From: GCA-002708315 sp963676635
Lineage (GTDB): Bacteria > Bacteroidota > Bacteroidia > Bacteroidales > F082
NCBI GenBank assembly: GCA_963676635.1
Contig: OY781105.1
Span: forward strand, 806,001 to 870,000
Reading direction: 5' to 3'
DNA length: 64,000 nt
In this document: positions 50,248 to 58,603 of the stretch, one piece after another
Layout of the letters: the number at the start of each line of letters is the position of its first letter
Numbering within the stretch: the first letter of the stretch is position 1
Made by a program: the position numbers and the translations under genes
Notes under the pieces: generated by a model
Seen by the model: only the letters and a program-made list of their open reading frames with translations
Databases searched by the model: none
Told to the model about the DNA's origin: nothing

Positions 50248-51165
50248 ATGGATAAATTAGTTGGCAGGAGCTTAGTTTCCATTACTGATTACAACAAGGA
50301 AGAGATTATTCATATTCTCGATCTTGCTGAAGATTTCGAGAAGAACCAGCGTCAGAAACTTCTCGACAGCCATGTTATCGCTTCTTTATTTTTTGAGCCT
50401 TCAACACGTACGCGACTTAGCTTTGAGAGTGCTGTTCAGTATATGGGTGGCAGTATTATAGGATTTGCAAGCGCTGACACTTCCAGCGTCAGAAAAGGTG
50501 AGTCTCTTAAAGACACTATCCTTACAGTTAGCAATTATTCGGATCTGATTGTAATGCGGAATCCAATGGATGGCAGCGCAAGATACGCCAGTGAAGTAAG
50601 CCCGGTACCTATTATTAATGCCGGTGATGGCGCAAACCAGCACCCTACTCAATGTCTGCTAGATTTATACTCCATTAGAAAAACACAAGGCACTCTGGAT
50701 AACATCAATATTGCTATGGTAGGTGACCTTAAATACGGAAGAACTGTACACTCTCTTGTTCAGGCTCTTTCTCTTTTCGGTGCTACATTCCATTTTGTAT
50801 CACCTGAATCTCTGAAAATGCCCAGCTCTGTAAAAACATGGATCAAAAAAGCTGGTCTTGAGTATCATCAGTACACTGATATTATGGATGTAATGGAATT
50901 TGCTGACATTCTGTATATGACTCGTATCCAGGCTGAACGTTTCCCTGATCCTCTGGAATATGAAAAGGTTAAAAACTGTTATATTCTGGAAAACAGTATG
51001 CTGGCTAATGCCAAAGATACTATGCGCGTGCTTCATCCTCTGCCAAGAGTAAACGAAATTAGTGAGGATGTTGACAGCAATCCTAAAGCGTATTACTTTC
51101 AACAGGCTAAAAATGGAGTTTATGTTCGTCAGGCTCTTATCGCTGCTATACTGGGTTTAAAATAA
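50248..51165 (+). CDS. pyrB: Aspartate carbamoyltransferase catalytic chain
   Basis: The 305-residue protein has the carbamoyl-phosphate site FFEPSTRTRLSFESA (about residues 50-64), the DTSSVRKGESLKDT loop with active-site Ser and Lys, NAGDGANQHPTQCLLDLYSI, and the C-terminal HPLPRVNEIS. It makes N-carbamoyl-aspartate, the committed step of pyrimidine synthesis. pyrI follows after 24 bases, so the enzyme is probably the allosteric c6r6 type. Its leader carries an attenuator. Confidence 0.97.
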   Translation: MDKLVGRSLVSITDYNKEEIIHILDLAEDFEKNQRQKLLDSHVIASLFFEPSTRTRLSFESAVQYMGGSIIGFASADTSSVRKGESLKDTILTVSNYSDLIVMRNPMDGSARYASEVSPVPIINAGDGANQHPTQCLLDLYSIRKTQGTLDNINIAMVGDLKYGRTVHSLVQALSLFGATFHFVSPESLKMPSSVKTWIKKAGLEYHQYTDIMDVMEFADILYMTRIQAERFPDPLEYEKVKNCYILENSMLANAKDTMRVLHPLPRVNEISEDVDSNPKAYYFQQAKNGVYVRQALIAAILGLK

Positions 51166-51189
51166 TTTTAACAGAAAAAGACTTCAAAA

Positions 51190-51660
51190 ATGGACACCAA
51201 TAAAAGAAAAGAATTAAAAGTATCCGCTCTGCGTAACGGTACTGTTATTGACCATATTCCTTATGGAAAAACATTTCACGTAATTAAAATTTTAAATCTT
51301 GAAGCACAGGCTGGCCAGCTTTATATAGGAACAGGACTGGAAAGCAAAAAGTATGGTAAGAAAGGTATCATTAAAATAAGCGGAAAATATTTTAAAGATG
51401 AAGAGATCAATAAGATAGCGCTGGTTGCTCCCACTGCAACTCTTATTGAGATTACTGATTATGAAGTAACTAAAAAGGAAAATGTACATCTTCCTGAGAC
51501 TGTAGAAAAGATTGTTAAATGCTTTAATCCTAAATGCGTTACAAATATTCAACAGATTGACACAAGATTCAGGGTAGTTGAAGATCATAAAGGGGAAATG
51601 AAACTTGCATGTCACTATTGTGAGAAAACAATGAGTAAAGAGAACTTCGAATTCTTTTAA
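51190..51660 (+). CDS. pyrI: Aspartate carbamoyltransferase regulatory chain
   Basis: The 156-residue protein has the N-terminal nucleotide-binding domain (ALRNGTVIDHIPYGKTFHVIKIL, TGLESKKYGKKGIIKI) and the C-terminal zinc domain with CFNPKCVTN and CHYCEKT, giving the four Cys ligands. It binds CTP/ATP and holds the catalytic trimers together. A 12-bp stem-loop follows at 51707-51740. Confidence 0.96.
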   Translation: MDTNKRKELKVSALRNGTVIDHIPYGKTFHVIKILNLEAQAGQLYIGTGLESKKYGKKGIIKISGKYFKDEEINKIALVAPTATLIEITDYEVTKKENVHLPETVEKIVKCFNPKCVTNIQQIDTRFRVVEDHKGEMKLACHYCEKTMSKENFEFF

Positions 51661-51706
51661 AACACTGCCCTTTTGTAGATAATATTTCCTGTATTTATCG
51701 TTTTAA

Positions 51707-51740
51707 TAATGCCAGATATTCTATGGCTTATCTGGCATTA
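51707..51740 (+). terminator. Stem-loop after pyrI
   Basis: The perfect 12-bp stem TAATGCCAGATA / TATCTGGCATTA has a 10-base loop and is followed by an AT-rich but not purely T stretch. It is the likely end of the pyrBI transcript. Confidence 0.65.
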
Positions 51741-51760
51741 CCTTATTATATTATATCGTT

Positions 51761-52408
51761 ATCGCTAAAAAGAACTACATAACAGAACTAATAAAACAAG
51801 GGGAAGGATTGCATCTGGATTTTAAATTTGAGATATCTGATGCTGCCAAAATAGCCCGGTCGCTTTCTGCTTTTGCCAATACTGCAGGAGGCAGGTTGCT
51901 TATTGGTGTTAAAGACAACGGCGTTATCAAAGGCATTAAATCTGAAGAAGAGTTTTTTATGATTGAAGATGCAGCCACCCGTCATTGCTTTCCTGAAGTG
52001 AAATTCACTTCCAAAGAGTGGAATAATGGTGGTAAAAAAGTGCTTGAAGTTATAATTCCTGAAAGCACTGCTAAGCCCCACAAAGCTCCCGACCATAACA
52101 ACAAACCCAAAGCGTACATTCGCATCAACGACCAGAATATTCTTGCCAACAGCGTGCAAATGAAAGTATGGCAGAAATTACAGACAAACAACGATGTGAG
52201 TCTTGTTTATACCGATGAAGTAAAATCGCTGCTAAAAGTGTTAAATAATCACAATTTATTAAATACGCGTCAGTTAGCAGATCACACACATCTTCCAAAG
52301 CGAACACTGGAGAACATTCTGGCTAAGCTAATTATAATGGATGTTGTGACTATGAATGTAACTGAAGACAATGCAGAATTCTCTTTATGTGATCCTGTTG
52401 ATAATTAG
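51761..52408 (+). CDS. AlbA_2 (Schlafen-like) domain protein with C-terminal HTH-like region
   Basis: The AlbA_2 domain is clear: LIKQGEGLHLDFKFEISDAAKIARSLSAFANTAGGRLLIGVKDNG, then PEVKFTSKEW and YIRINDQN. The last ~60 residues (LNNHNLLNTRQLADHTHLPKRTLENILAKL) look like a winged helix. The first ATG/GTG/TTG codon in the frame is the TTG at 51809, but it cuts inside the conserved QGEGLHLDFK motif. Upstream in frame, KKNYITELIKQGEG continues the family N-terminus with no standard start before the stop at 51707. The ATC at 51761 is the best-placed possibility. The function of such proteins is regulatory or unknown. Confidence 0.75.
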   Translation: MAKKNYITELIKQGEGLHLDFKFEISDAAKIARSLSAFANTAGGRLLIGVKDNGVIKGIKSEEEFFMIEDAATRHCFPEVKFTSKEWNNGGKKVLEVIIPESTAKPHKAPDHNNKPKAYIRINDQNILANSVQMKVWQKLQTNNDVSLVYTDEVKSLLKVLNNHNLLNTRQLADHTHLPKRTLENILAKLIIMDVVTMNVTEDNAEFSLCDPVDN

Positions 52409-52423
52409 TTTAAGGATTTTAAC

Positions 52424-52431
52424 TATTTTTG
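52424..52431 (+). promoter_or_regulatory. -7 box of the 52450 gene
   Basis: TATTTTTG, 18 bases before the ATG at 52450. It excludes the in-frame TTG at 52429 as a start. Confidence 0.5.
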
Positions 52432-52449
52432 CTGCAAGCAATTATAAAA

Positions 52450-53073
52450 ATGAAAAATATCAAAGCCATATTTCTAATTGCAGTAGTTGTTTTTGCTGCT
52501 GTCTTCCCGGAAACGGGCAAAGCGCAATATATGAACATGACACAAAACACCAGTGGTTTTAACACACCTAAAGTTTCAGTGTCAGTAAGTTCATCTTTTA
52601 CTAGTTTCGGGTATGGCACTAACGCCTTTAGCACTACTGTAATGCCTTCGTTTTCGCAACAGATAACAGAAAAATTTAATATTACTGCCGGGGTTGGGTA
52701 TTCAACTCTTTTTATCAATAATGAAGGAAGTGTATTCAACAATACTCCTGACAGCTATGGACACCTGTTTGTATCAGGTAGTTACCAGCTTAGCGATAAA
52801 CTAACATTGCACGGAACAGGTTATGGCACTTTCTTATTAAACAATGCATCACCTGTTATTGAAGGACAGAATTACCAGAATAATTTCAGCAACAAGGGAG
52901 TTATTATGGATCTGGAATACGAAGTAACTGATGGCTTCCGAATCAATGTGGGTTTTGAATACCATGAACAAAATCAGCCATTTTATCCTGGCAACTCAAT
53001 GTTTATGAATAACAGAGGCATGGGTGGTGCAGTCTTTGGAGGAAGTCCGTTTTCAACCGGTTATGGCTTTTAA
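52450..53073 (+). CDS. Exported outer-membrane-like protein, unknown function
   Basis: The 207-residue protein begins with a signal peptide (IKAIFLIAVVVFAAVFPETGKAQ). It continues in alternating beta-strands with many Gly, Ser, Asn and aromatic residues (VSVSVSSSFTSFGYGTNAF, ITAGVGYSTLFINN, DLEYEVTDGFRINVGFEYHEQ), like a small outer-membrane barrel. The C-terminus is Gly/Met/Asn-rich and ends GYGF. Its function is unknown. An acyl-CoA reductase gene starts 9 bases later and is probably cotranscribed. Confidence 0.72.
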   Translation: MKNIKAIFLIAVVVFAAVFPETGKAQYMNMTQNTSGFNTPKVSVSVSSSFTSFGYGTNAFSTTVMPSFSQQITEKFNITAGVGYSTLFINNEGSVFNNTPDSYGHLFVSGSYQLSDKLTLHGTGYGTFLLNNASPVIEGQNYQNNFSNKGVIMDLEYEVTDGFRINVGFEYHEQNQPFYPGNSMFMNNRGMGGAVFGGSPFSTGYGF

Positions 53074-53082
53074 ACTATTATC

Positions 53083-54150
53083 ATGATTACTTTACAACAA
53101 CGGTTATCAGCTTTTTACAAGCTGGGTGAAGCTGTTTTAGCTGTCGCTGATAAAAATACAGATTCAAAGGACCTATCCACATCGCAACAAAAACTCAGAG
53201 AAGAAATTAATGATGCCTTTCATTATAACGGATGGTTCGATAAAGATAATGTATTGTATATGGTTAAATCCATTGGCAGTCAGTTACAGAAATCCAATCT
53301 GGATAAATGGACTGAGCAATATCCTGACCTTAATGACTCCGATGCACCATTAACAATAGCCGTTATAATGGCAGGAAACGTACCGCTTGTGGGCTTTCAC
53401 GACTTTCTTTCGGTATTGATCTCAGGAAATAGAATTCTTGCCAAACTTTCAGGAGACGACAACAGGCTTCTTCCGGCAATTGCCAATATACTATTTGATA
53501 TTGAACCTACTATGTCGGATATGGTGAATTTCACCGATGGAAAGATTGAACAGTTTGATGCTATTATAGCAACCGGAAGCGACAATACAGGAAGGTATTT
53601 TGAATACTATTTTGGTAAGTACCCACATATTATCAGAAAAAACAGAAGCGGTATTGCTGTGCTTACCGGGAATGAATCAGATGAAGACCTTAACGGAATA
53701 TGTAAGGATATTCACAGATATTATGGTCTGGGTTGTCGCAATATTTCACACCTTATGGTTCCCTCAAATTATAACTTCGACAAGCTTAATTCATTGCTAT
53801 CGCAAAATCAAAAAATAGCACTAAACCATAAGTATTTCAACAATTATGAGTACAATAAAGCCATAATGTTGGTTAATGGCACAGCTCATCACGACAGTGG
53901 TAATACTTTAATAACTAACAATATTGCATTCTCCTCGCCAGTAAGCGTTGTTAATTATTCAGAATATACTAACGCAGCATCTGTAAACAGACTACTGCAA
54001 ACAGAAGCCAACAGAATTCAGTGTATAGTCTCTGTATCATCAGATATTCAAAACGCTGTGCTACCAGGAAAAAGTCAGTCTCCTGAACTATGGGATTATG
54101 CTGACAATATTGACACAATGACGTTTTTGCTGGAGCTGAAAAGCCGATAA
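53083..54150 (+). CDS. Acyl-CoA reductase (LuxC family)
   Basis: The 355-residue protein resembles the LuxC/acyl-CoA reductase family found in Bacteroidetes. Recognisable parts are TIAVIMAGNVPLVGFHDFLSVLISGN (cofactor-binding), AKLSGDDNRLLPAI, FDAIIATGSDNTGRYFEYYF, and YYGLGCRNISHLMVP with the likely catalytic Cys (about Cys218). It would reduce a fatty acyl group to an aldehyde with NAD(P)H. No luxD/luxE partners or biosynthetic genes are adjacent, so the pathway is open. Confidence 0.85.
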   Translation: MITLQQRLSAFYKLGEAVLAVADKNTDSKDLSTSQQKLREEINDAFHYNGWFDKDNVLYMVKSIGSQLQKSNLDKWTEQYPDLNDSDAPLTIAVIMAGNVPLVGFHDFLSVLISGNRILAKLSGDDNRLLPAIANILFDIEPTMSDMVNFTDGKIEQFDAIIATGSDNTGRYFEYYFGKYPHIIRKNRSGIAVLTGNESDEDLNGICKDIHRYYGLGCRNISHLMVPSNYNFDKLNSLLSQNQKIALNHKYFNNYEYNKAIMLVNGTAHHDSGNTLITNNIAFSSPVSVVNYSEYTNAASVNRLLQTEANRIQCIVSVSSDIQNAVLPGKSQSPELWDYADNIDTMTFLLELKSR

Positions 54151-54237
54151 TAAACGGAATTATATTACAGAAGTTCAGGCGCCTGATAATAGTAAAAAAA
54201 ATTCCATAAAAAATTAGGATATAATCAATAAAGGATA

Positions 54238-54245
54238 TATTTTTG
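54238..54245 (+). promoter_or_regulatory. -7 box of rpmE2
   Basis: TATTTTTG, 35 bases before the start codon, matches TAnnTTTG. Confidence 0.55.
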
Positions 54246-54280
54246 CAGCCCTTTTTAAGACAGATAGAAAATAGATAGAA

Positions 54281-54547
54281 ATGAAGAAAGATATTCATCC
54301 AAAAGACTACAGACTGGTTGTTTTTAAAGACATGTCTAACGATTATGCATTTATCACAAGATCAACTGCAAAAACAAAAGATACAATTGTTTGGGAAGAC
54401 GGAAACGAGTATCCGCTGATCAAACTTGAAATTTCAAACCAGTCACATCCATTCTTCACTGGTAAGATGAAGCTTGTTGATACTGCTGGTCGTGTTGATA
54501 AATTCAAGAACAAATACAAAAAGCATTTCGAAAAGAAAGCAAAATAA
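54281..54547 (+). CDS. rpmE2: 50S ribosomal protein L31, type B
   Basis: The 88-residue protein starts MKKDIHPKDYRLVVFKDMS and contains NQSHPFFTGKMKLVDTAGRVDKFKNKY, the L31 type B pattern. It lacks the zinc-binding Cys residues of the type A form, so its expression may not depend on zinc. It appears to be transcribed alone, between its own promoter and a terminator. Confidence 0.97.
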   Translation: MKKDIHPKDYRLVVFKDMSNDYAFITRSTAKTKDTIVWEDGNEYPLIKLEISNQSHPFFTGKMKLVDTAGRVDKFKNKYKKHFEKKAK

Positions 54548-54620
54548 AGCTGAGTTAAATCAGCACTCGATATTAGCCACAATATCATGTAACTTATTAG
54601 AAGCATTGCTTCAAAACATT

Positions 54621-54647
54621 AAAGCCTTTGTTTTACAGAGGCTTTTT
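54621..54647 (+). terminator. Terminator after rpmE2
   Basis: The 7-bp stem AAAGCCT / AGGCTTT with an 11-base loop is followed by TTTTT, 74 bases after the L31 stop codon. Confidence 0.7.
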
Positions 54648-54763
54648 GTGTTGGGGGATATTTCATTTCCATATTAAATATTCATTTCATTTCTTGTTTT
54701 ATCAAAATATAGTACTTTTAACTCCCATAAATAATTATCAGTATTAACGATAAATCATTAACT

Positions 54764-55930
54764 ATGAATTACATATTATATGATGGCCCTGAAAGGGAAA
54801 ACCTGCTACCAATGAGTTACACTCGCCCTATTGCTGAAATAAGGTGCGGAATTATGACCATATCAGAGAAATGGGAACACTTTCTTGGCGTTAAGCCATC
54901 GTGGCAAACACAAGATTATTTAACAAAGAAATTTCCTGCAAAGATTACTGAAGACAACATTGTAATTAATGGCAGTATATTTCCCAACAAACAATTGTTG
55001 GAAGCTATTAATAATCTGCCACAAGGTAGTCTTCTTAAAAAAGATGATATTGTAATAGCCTGGCACACATCAAACAATAACATTGAGGACAACAAAAGTT
55101 TCGAAGTTATAGAAACATCTGTTGATTTCACGAAAATTGAAAACACCTGGGATATATTCAGCATGAATCACAAAGCTATTGCCGATGATTTTGAACTGAT
55201 TACCAAAAACAGACATTCAGAATTACTCTCTGACACCAACTTTATTATCGGAGATAAAAACCTGATATTTATTGAACCAGGAGCAAAAGCAGAGTTTGCT
55301 TTTCTGAATACAACAGATGGTCCTATATATATAGGTAAGGATGCTGAAATAATGGAAGGCAGCAAAGTACGAGGTCCTATGGCTCTCTGTGAACACAGCA
55401 CTATAAAACTTGATGCCAAGATTTATTCAGGCACAACCATTGGTCCGCATTCGAAAGTTGGAGGAGAGGTTAATAATACAGTGATATTTGGATACAGCAA
55501 CAAAGGGCACGACGGATTCCTTGGAAACTCCGTGATTGGAGAATGGTGTAATCTCGGTGCTGACACAAATAACTCAAACCTGAAAAACACCTATGATATT
55601 GTGCGCTTATGGTCCATTAGCAAAAACACATTTGTAAATACAGGACTACAATTTTGCGGGCTTATAATGGGTGACCATTCTAAATCGGGCATCAACACCA
55701 TGTTTAATACAGGAACTGTTGTTGGAGTATCATGCAATATCTTTGGAGATGGCTTCCAGCGTAATTACATCCCTTCATTTATGTGGGGTGGTCCACACGG
55801 ATTAAAGCCATACAACTTCCGGAAATCTACACAAGTAGCTACAGCTGTTATGCATCGTCGCAACAAAGAATTCGACACCATTGAAGAAGAAATATTCAGA
55901 CATTTGTATGACAGTCAACATCAGAAATGA
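54764..55930 (+). CDS. GlmU-like putative sugar nucleotidyltransferase with beta-helix
   Basis: The 388-residue protein starts NYILYDGPERENLLPMSYTRPIAEIRCGIMTI, the degenerate N-terminal domain of the Bacteroidetes GlmU-like family. It lacks the usual GxGTRM nucleotidyltransferase loop. From about residue 165 a left-handed beta-helix is seen in hexapeptide form (IYIGKDAEIMEGSKVRGP, IYSGTTIGPHSKVGGEV, SVIGEWCNLGADTNNSN). An activity as sugar-1-phosphate nucleotidyltransferase or acetyltransferase is commonly assumed but unproven. It is probably monocistronic, ahead of lon. Confidence 0.85.
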   Translation: MNYILYDGPERENLLPMSYTRPIAEIRCGIMTISEKWEHFLGVKPSWQTQDYLTKKFPAKITEDNIVINGSIFPNKQLLEAINNLPQGSLLKKDDIVIAWHTSNNNIEDNKSFEVIETSVDFTKIENTWDIFSMNHKAIADDFELITKNRHSELLSDTNFIIGDKNLIFIEPGAKAEFAFLNTTDGPIYIGKDAEIMEGSKVRGPMALCEHSTIKLDAKIYSGTTIGPHSKVGGEVNNTVIFGYSNKGHDGFLGNSVIGEWCNLGADTNNSNLKNTYDIVRLWSISKNTFVNTGLQFCGLIMGDHSKSGINTMFNTGTVVGVSCNIFGDGFQRNYIPSFMWGGPHGLKPYNFRKSTQVATAVMHRRNKEFDTIEEEIFRHLYDSQHQK

Positions 55931-56125
55931 TGATAACCTTACTTCACTAGTAACCTCCCATACTCAATTAATGGCACACTAATTGAATAATAAAACAATC
56001 TATTATAAATAGTTAGACAGACATATTTATCACAGATGTATTTTGTTGATATAGTGACTATTACTACTCAACATAAATTACAACATCTGTTAAACATGAC
56101 AATTTGACTGAACGAAACAAAATAT

Positions 56126-58564
56126 ATGGATAAAATAATTGCAATTTCAGACATCGTTGATGCAGACACTGAATTTTTTCCACTCCTATCTTCAGAAGAT
56201 GAAGAGCAAATGAATGCGGAGAAGACACCAGATGAGTTACCCATTCTTCCATTAAGGAACAATGTACTATTTCCCGGTGTTGTTATCCCTATTACTGTTG
56301 GACGCGACAAATCAATTAAGCTGATTAAAGAAGCCTATCAGGGCACAAAAACTATTGGCGTTGTTGCACAGAAAGACCCTGACGTAGAAGATCCTGTTGC
56401 CAGCGATCTTAATACTACAGGATCAATTGCACGAATCATCAAGATTCTACAGATGCCCGATGGAAACACCACAGCAATCATTCAGGGTAAGAAACGCTTT
56501 AAAATTGCTGAAATGATACAAACAGACCCTTACTTTAAAGCAAAAGTAGTTAGTCTGGATAACGCACGCGATATTCCTGAAGATGAAAACTTCAAAGCAC
56601 TTATATCATCAGTAAAAGACTTGAGCGTGCAGATTATTGAGAAATCACCGGCTGTACCATCAGAAGCAGTCTTTGCCATAAACAATATTGAGAGTCCGGT
56701 ATTTCTGATAAACTTCATCTCCTCGAACCTCAATCTTGATAACGATATAAAACAGAAGCTTCTGGAAATGGAAAACATTGTTGAGAGAGCAAACACACTA
56801 CTCGAGATAATGACCAAAGAGCTTCAGATGCTTGAGCTTAAACAAGACATACAAAAGAAAGTAAAAGTTGATCTCGACAAACAGCAGCGTGACTATATGC
56901 TGAACCAGCAGCTAAAAACAATTCAGGAAGAACTTGGAGGTGGTCCGCATGACAACGAAATACAGGAACTCAACGAAAAGGCTTCAAAAAAGAAATGGAG
57001 TAAAGAAACTGAAGAAGTATTTAAAAGCGAGATGACAAAACTACAGCGGATGAATCCTGCAGCAGCAGAATATTCTATCCAGCTGGGATATCTTGACCTG
57101 CTCGTAAGTCTTCCATGGAATGAATTCTCAGAAGATAATCTGGACCTTAAAAATGCTTTAAAGATCCTAAACAATGACCATTACGGTCTTGAAAAAATCA
57201 AAGACCGTATTATTGAACATCTGGCAGTGCTTAAGCTCAAAGAGGATATGAAATCCCCTATCTTATGCTTTGTAGGCCCTCCGGGAGTTGGTAAAACATC
57301 ATTAGGACGTTCCATCGCCAGCGCACTTGGACGCAAGTTTATCCGTATGTCACTTGGTGGCGTGAGAGATGAAGCAGAACTCAGAGGACACCGTAAAACG
57401 TACATAGGCGCAATGCCGGGACGTATTATCCAAAGTCTGAAGAAAGCAAATACATCCAATCCGGTGTTTATGCTTGATGAGATTGATAAAGTAAGTGGCA
57501 ATAACTACAGTGGTGATCCACAAGCAGCACTACTTGAGATTCTTGATCCGGAACAGAATAACAGTTTTTATGATAACTATCTGGAGGTTGAGTATGACCT
57601 GAGCAATATCATGTTTATTGCCACAGCAAATACACTGTCAACTGTACATCCTGCCTTACGCGACCGTATGGAAATTATTGATCTTAGCGGATATATTATT
57701 GAAGAGAAAATAGAAATTGCTAAACGACACCTGCTACCAAAACAGTACAAACAACATGGTGTAAAGAAAGATCAGGTAAAGTTCAGTAAAACTATTATTG
57801 AAAATATTGTCTCTGATTATACTAAAGAAGCAGGAGTACGCTTACTGGAGAAACAAATAGCTAAAATCATACGCAACAGAGCAAAGTTTATCGCAATGGG
57901 TGATGAGTATGATCCAAAGCTATCACCTGCCGATTTGGAAGCAATTCTGGGTGTACCTATCTTCCAAAAAGACAGAGATATCACAAATAAAGTAGCCGGA
58001 GTTGTTACCGGACTTGCATGGACATCAGTTGGTGGCGAGATTCTGTTTATTGAAGTAAGCCTAAGCAAAGGGAAAGGACTACTTAAGCTAACGGGTAATC
58101 TGGGTGATGTAATGAAAGAGTCAGCAAGTCTGGCTTTTGAATATATCAAGTCACACTACGATATACTGGGTCTTAATCCTGAAATATTTGAAAAATGGAA
58201 TGTTCACATCCATGTTCCTGAAGGAGCTACTCCAAAAGACGGTCCTTCAGCGGGCGTAACAATGCTTACAGCCCTGGCTTCTGCTTTCACACAGCGTAAA
58301 GTTAAAGCAAAAATGGCCATGACAGGAGAGATTACTCTACGCGGCAAGGTTCTTCCTGTGGGTGGTGTTAAAGAGAAGATACTAGCTGCTAAGCGTGCCC
58401 AGATAAAGGAAATCATCCTTTCAAAGGAAAACCGAAGGGATATTGAAGACATCAAAGACGACTACCGTAAAGGTCTCACTTTCACTTATGTGGATACTAT
58501 GATGGATGTACTCGATCATGCTCTGCTTAAGGTAAAAGTTGATGCACCACAAAATATTGAGTAG
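56126..58564 (+). CDS. lon: ATP-dependent protease La (Lon)
   Basis: The 812-residue protease has the N-terminal LON domain (ELPILPLRNNVLFPGVVIPITVG), a coiled middle, an AAA+ module with Walker A GPPGVGKTS (residues 384-392) and Walker B FMLDEIDK, and the protease domain with the Ser-Lys dyad: Ser708 in PKDGPSAGVT and Lys749 in GGVKEKILAAK. It degrades misfolded and regulatory proteins. The N-terminus carries about 38 extra acidic residues. A peptide-binding lipoprotein gene follows after 39 bases with no visible promoter, so cotranscription is likely. Confidence 0.98.
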   Translation: MDKIIAISDIVDADTEFFPLLSSEDEEQMNAEKTPDELPILPLRNNVLFPGVVIPITVGRDKSIKLIKEAYQGTKTIGVVAQKDPDVEDPVASDLNTTGSIARIIKILQMPDGNTTAIIQGKKRFKIAEMIQTDPYFKAKVVSLDNARDIPEDENFKALISSVKDLSVQIIEKSPAVPSEAVFAINNIESPVFLINFISSNLNLDNDIKQKLLEMENIVERANTLLEIMTKELQMLELKQDIQKKVKVDLDKQQRDYMLNQQLKTIQEELGGGPHDNEIQELNEKASKKKWSKETEEVFKSEMTKLQRMNPAAAEYSIQLGYLDLLVSLPWNEFSEDNLDLKNALKILNNDHYGLEKIKDRIIEHLAVLKLKEDMKSPILCFVGPPGVGKTSLGRSIASALGRKFIRMSLGGVRDEAELRGHRKTYIGAMPGRIIQSLKKANTSNPVFMLDEIDKVSGNNYSGDPQAALLEILDPEQNNSFYDNYLEVEYDLSNIMFIATANTLSTVHPALRDRMEIIDLSGYIIEEKIEIAKRHLLPKQYKQHGVKKDQVKFSKTIIENIVSDYTKEAGVRLLEKQIAKIIRNRAKFIAMGDEYDPKLSPADLEAILGVPIFQKDRDITNKVAGVVTGLAWTSVGGEILFIEVSLSKGKGLLKLTGNLGDVMKESASLAFEYIKSHYDILGLNPEIFEKWNVHIHVPEGATPKDGPSAGVTMLTALASAFTQRKVKAKMAMTGEITLRGKVLPVGGVKEKILAAKRAQIKEIILSKENRRDIEDIKDDYRKGLTFTYVDTMMDVLDHALLKVKVDAPQNIE

Positions 58565-58603
58565 AGCAAACCTGTGAACAACTGATCGATAATTTAGTCA
58601 GAA

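Noticed and set aside
56032..56090. Heat-shock operator upstream of lon
   Set aside because: An 8-bp inverted repeat (ACAGATGT / ACATCTGT) is present but the arms are 43 bases apart and it does not match CIRCE or a known heat-shock element.
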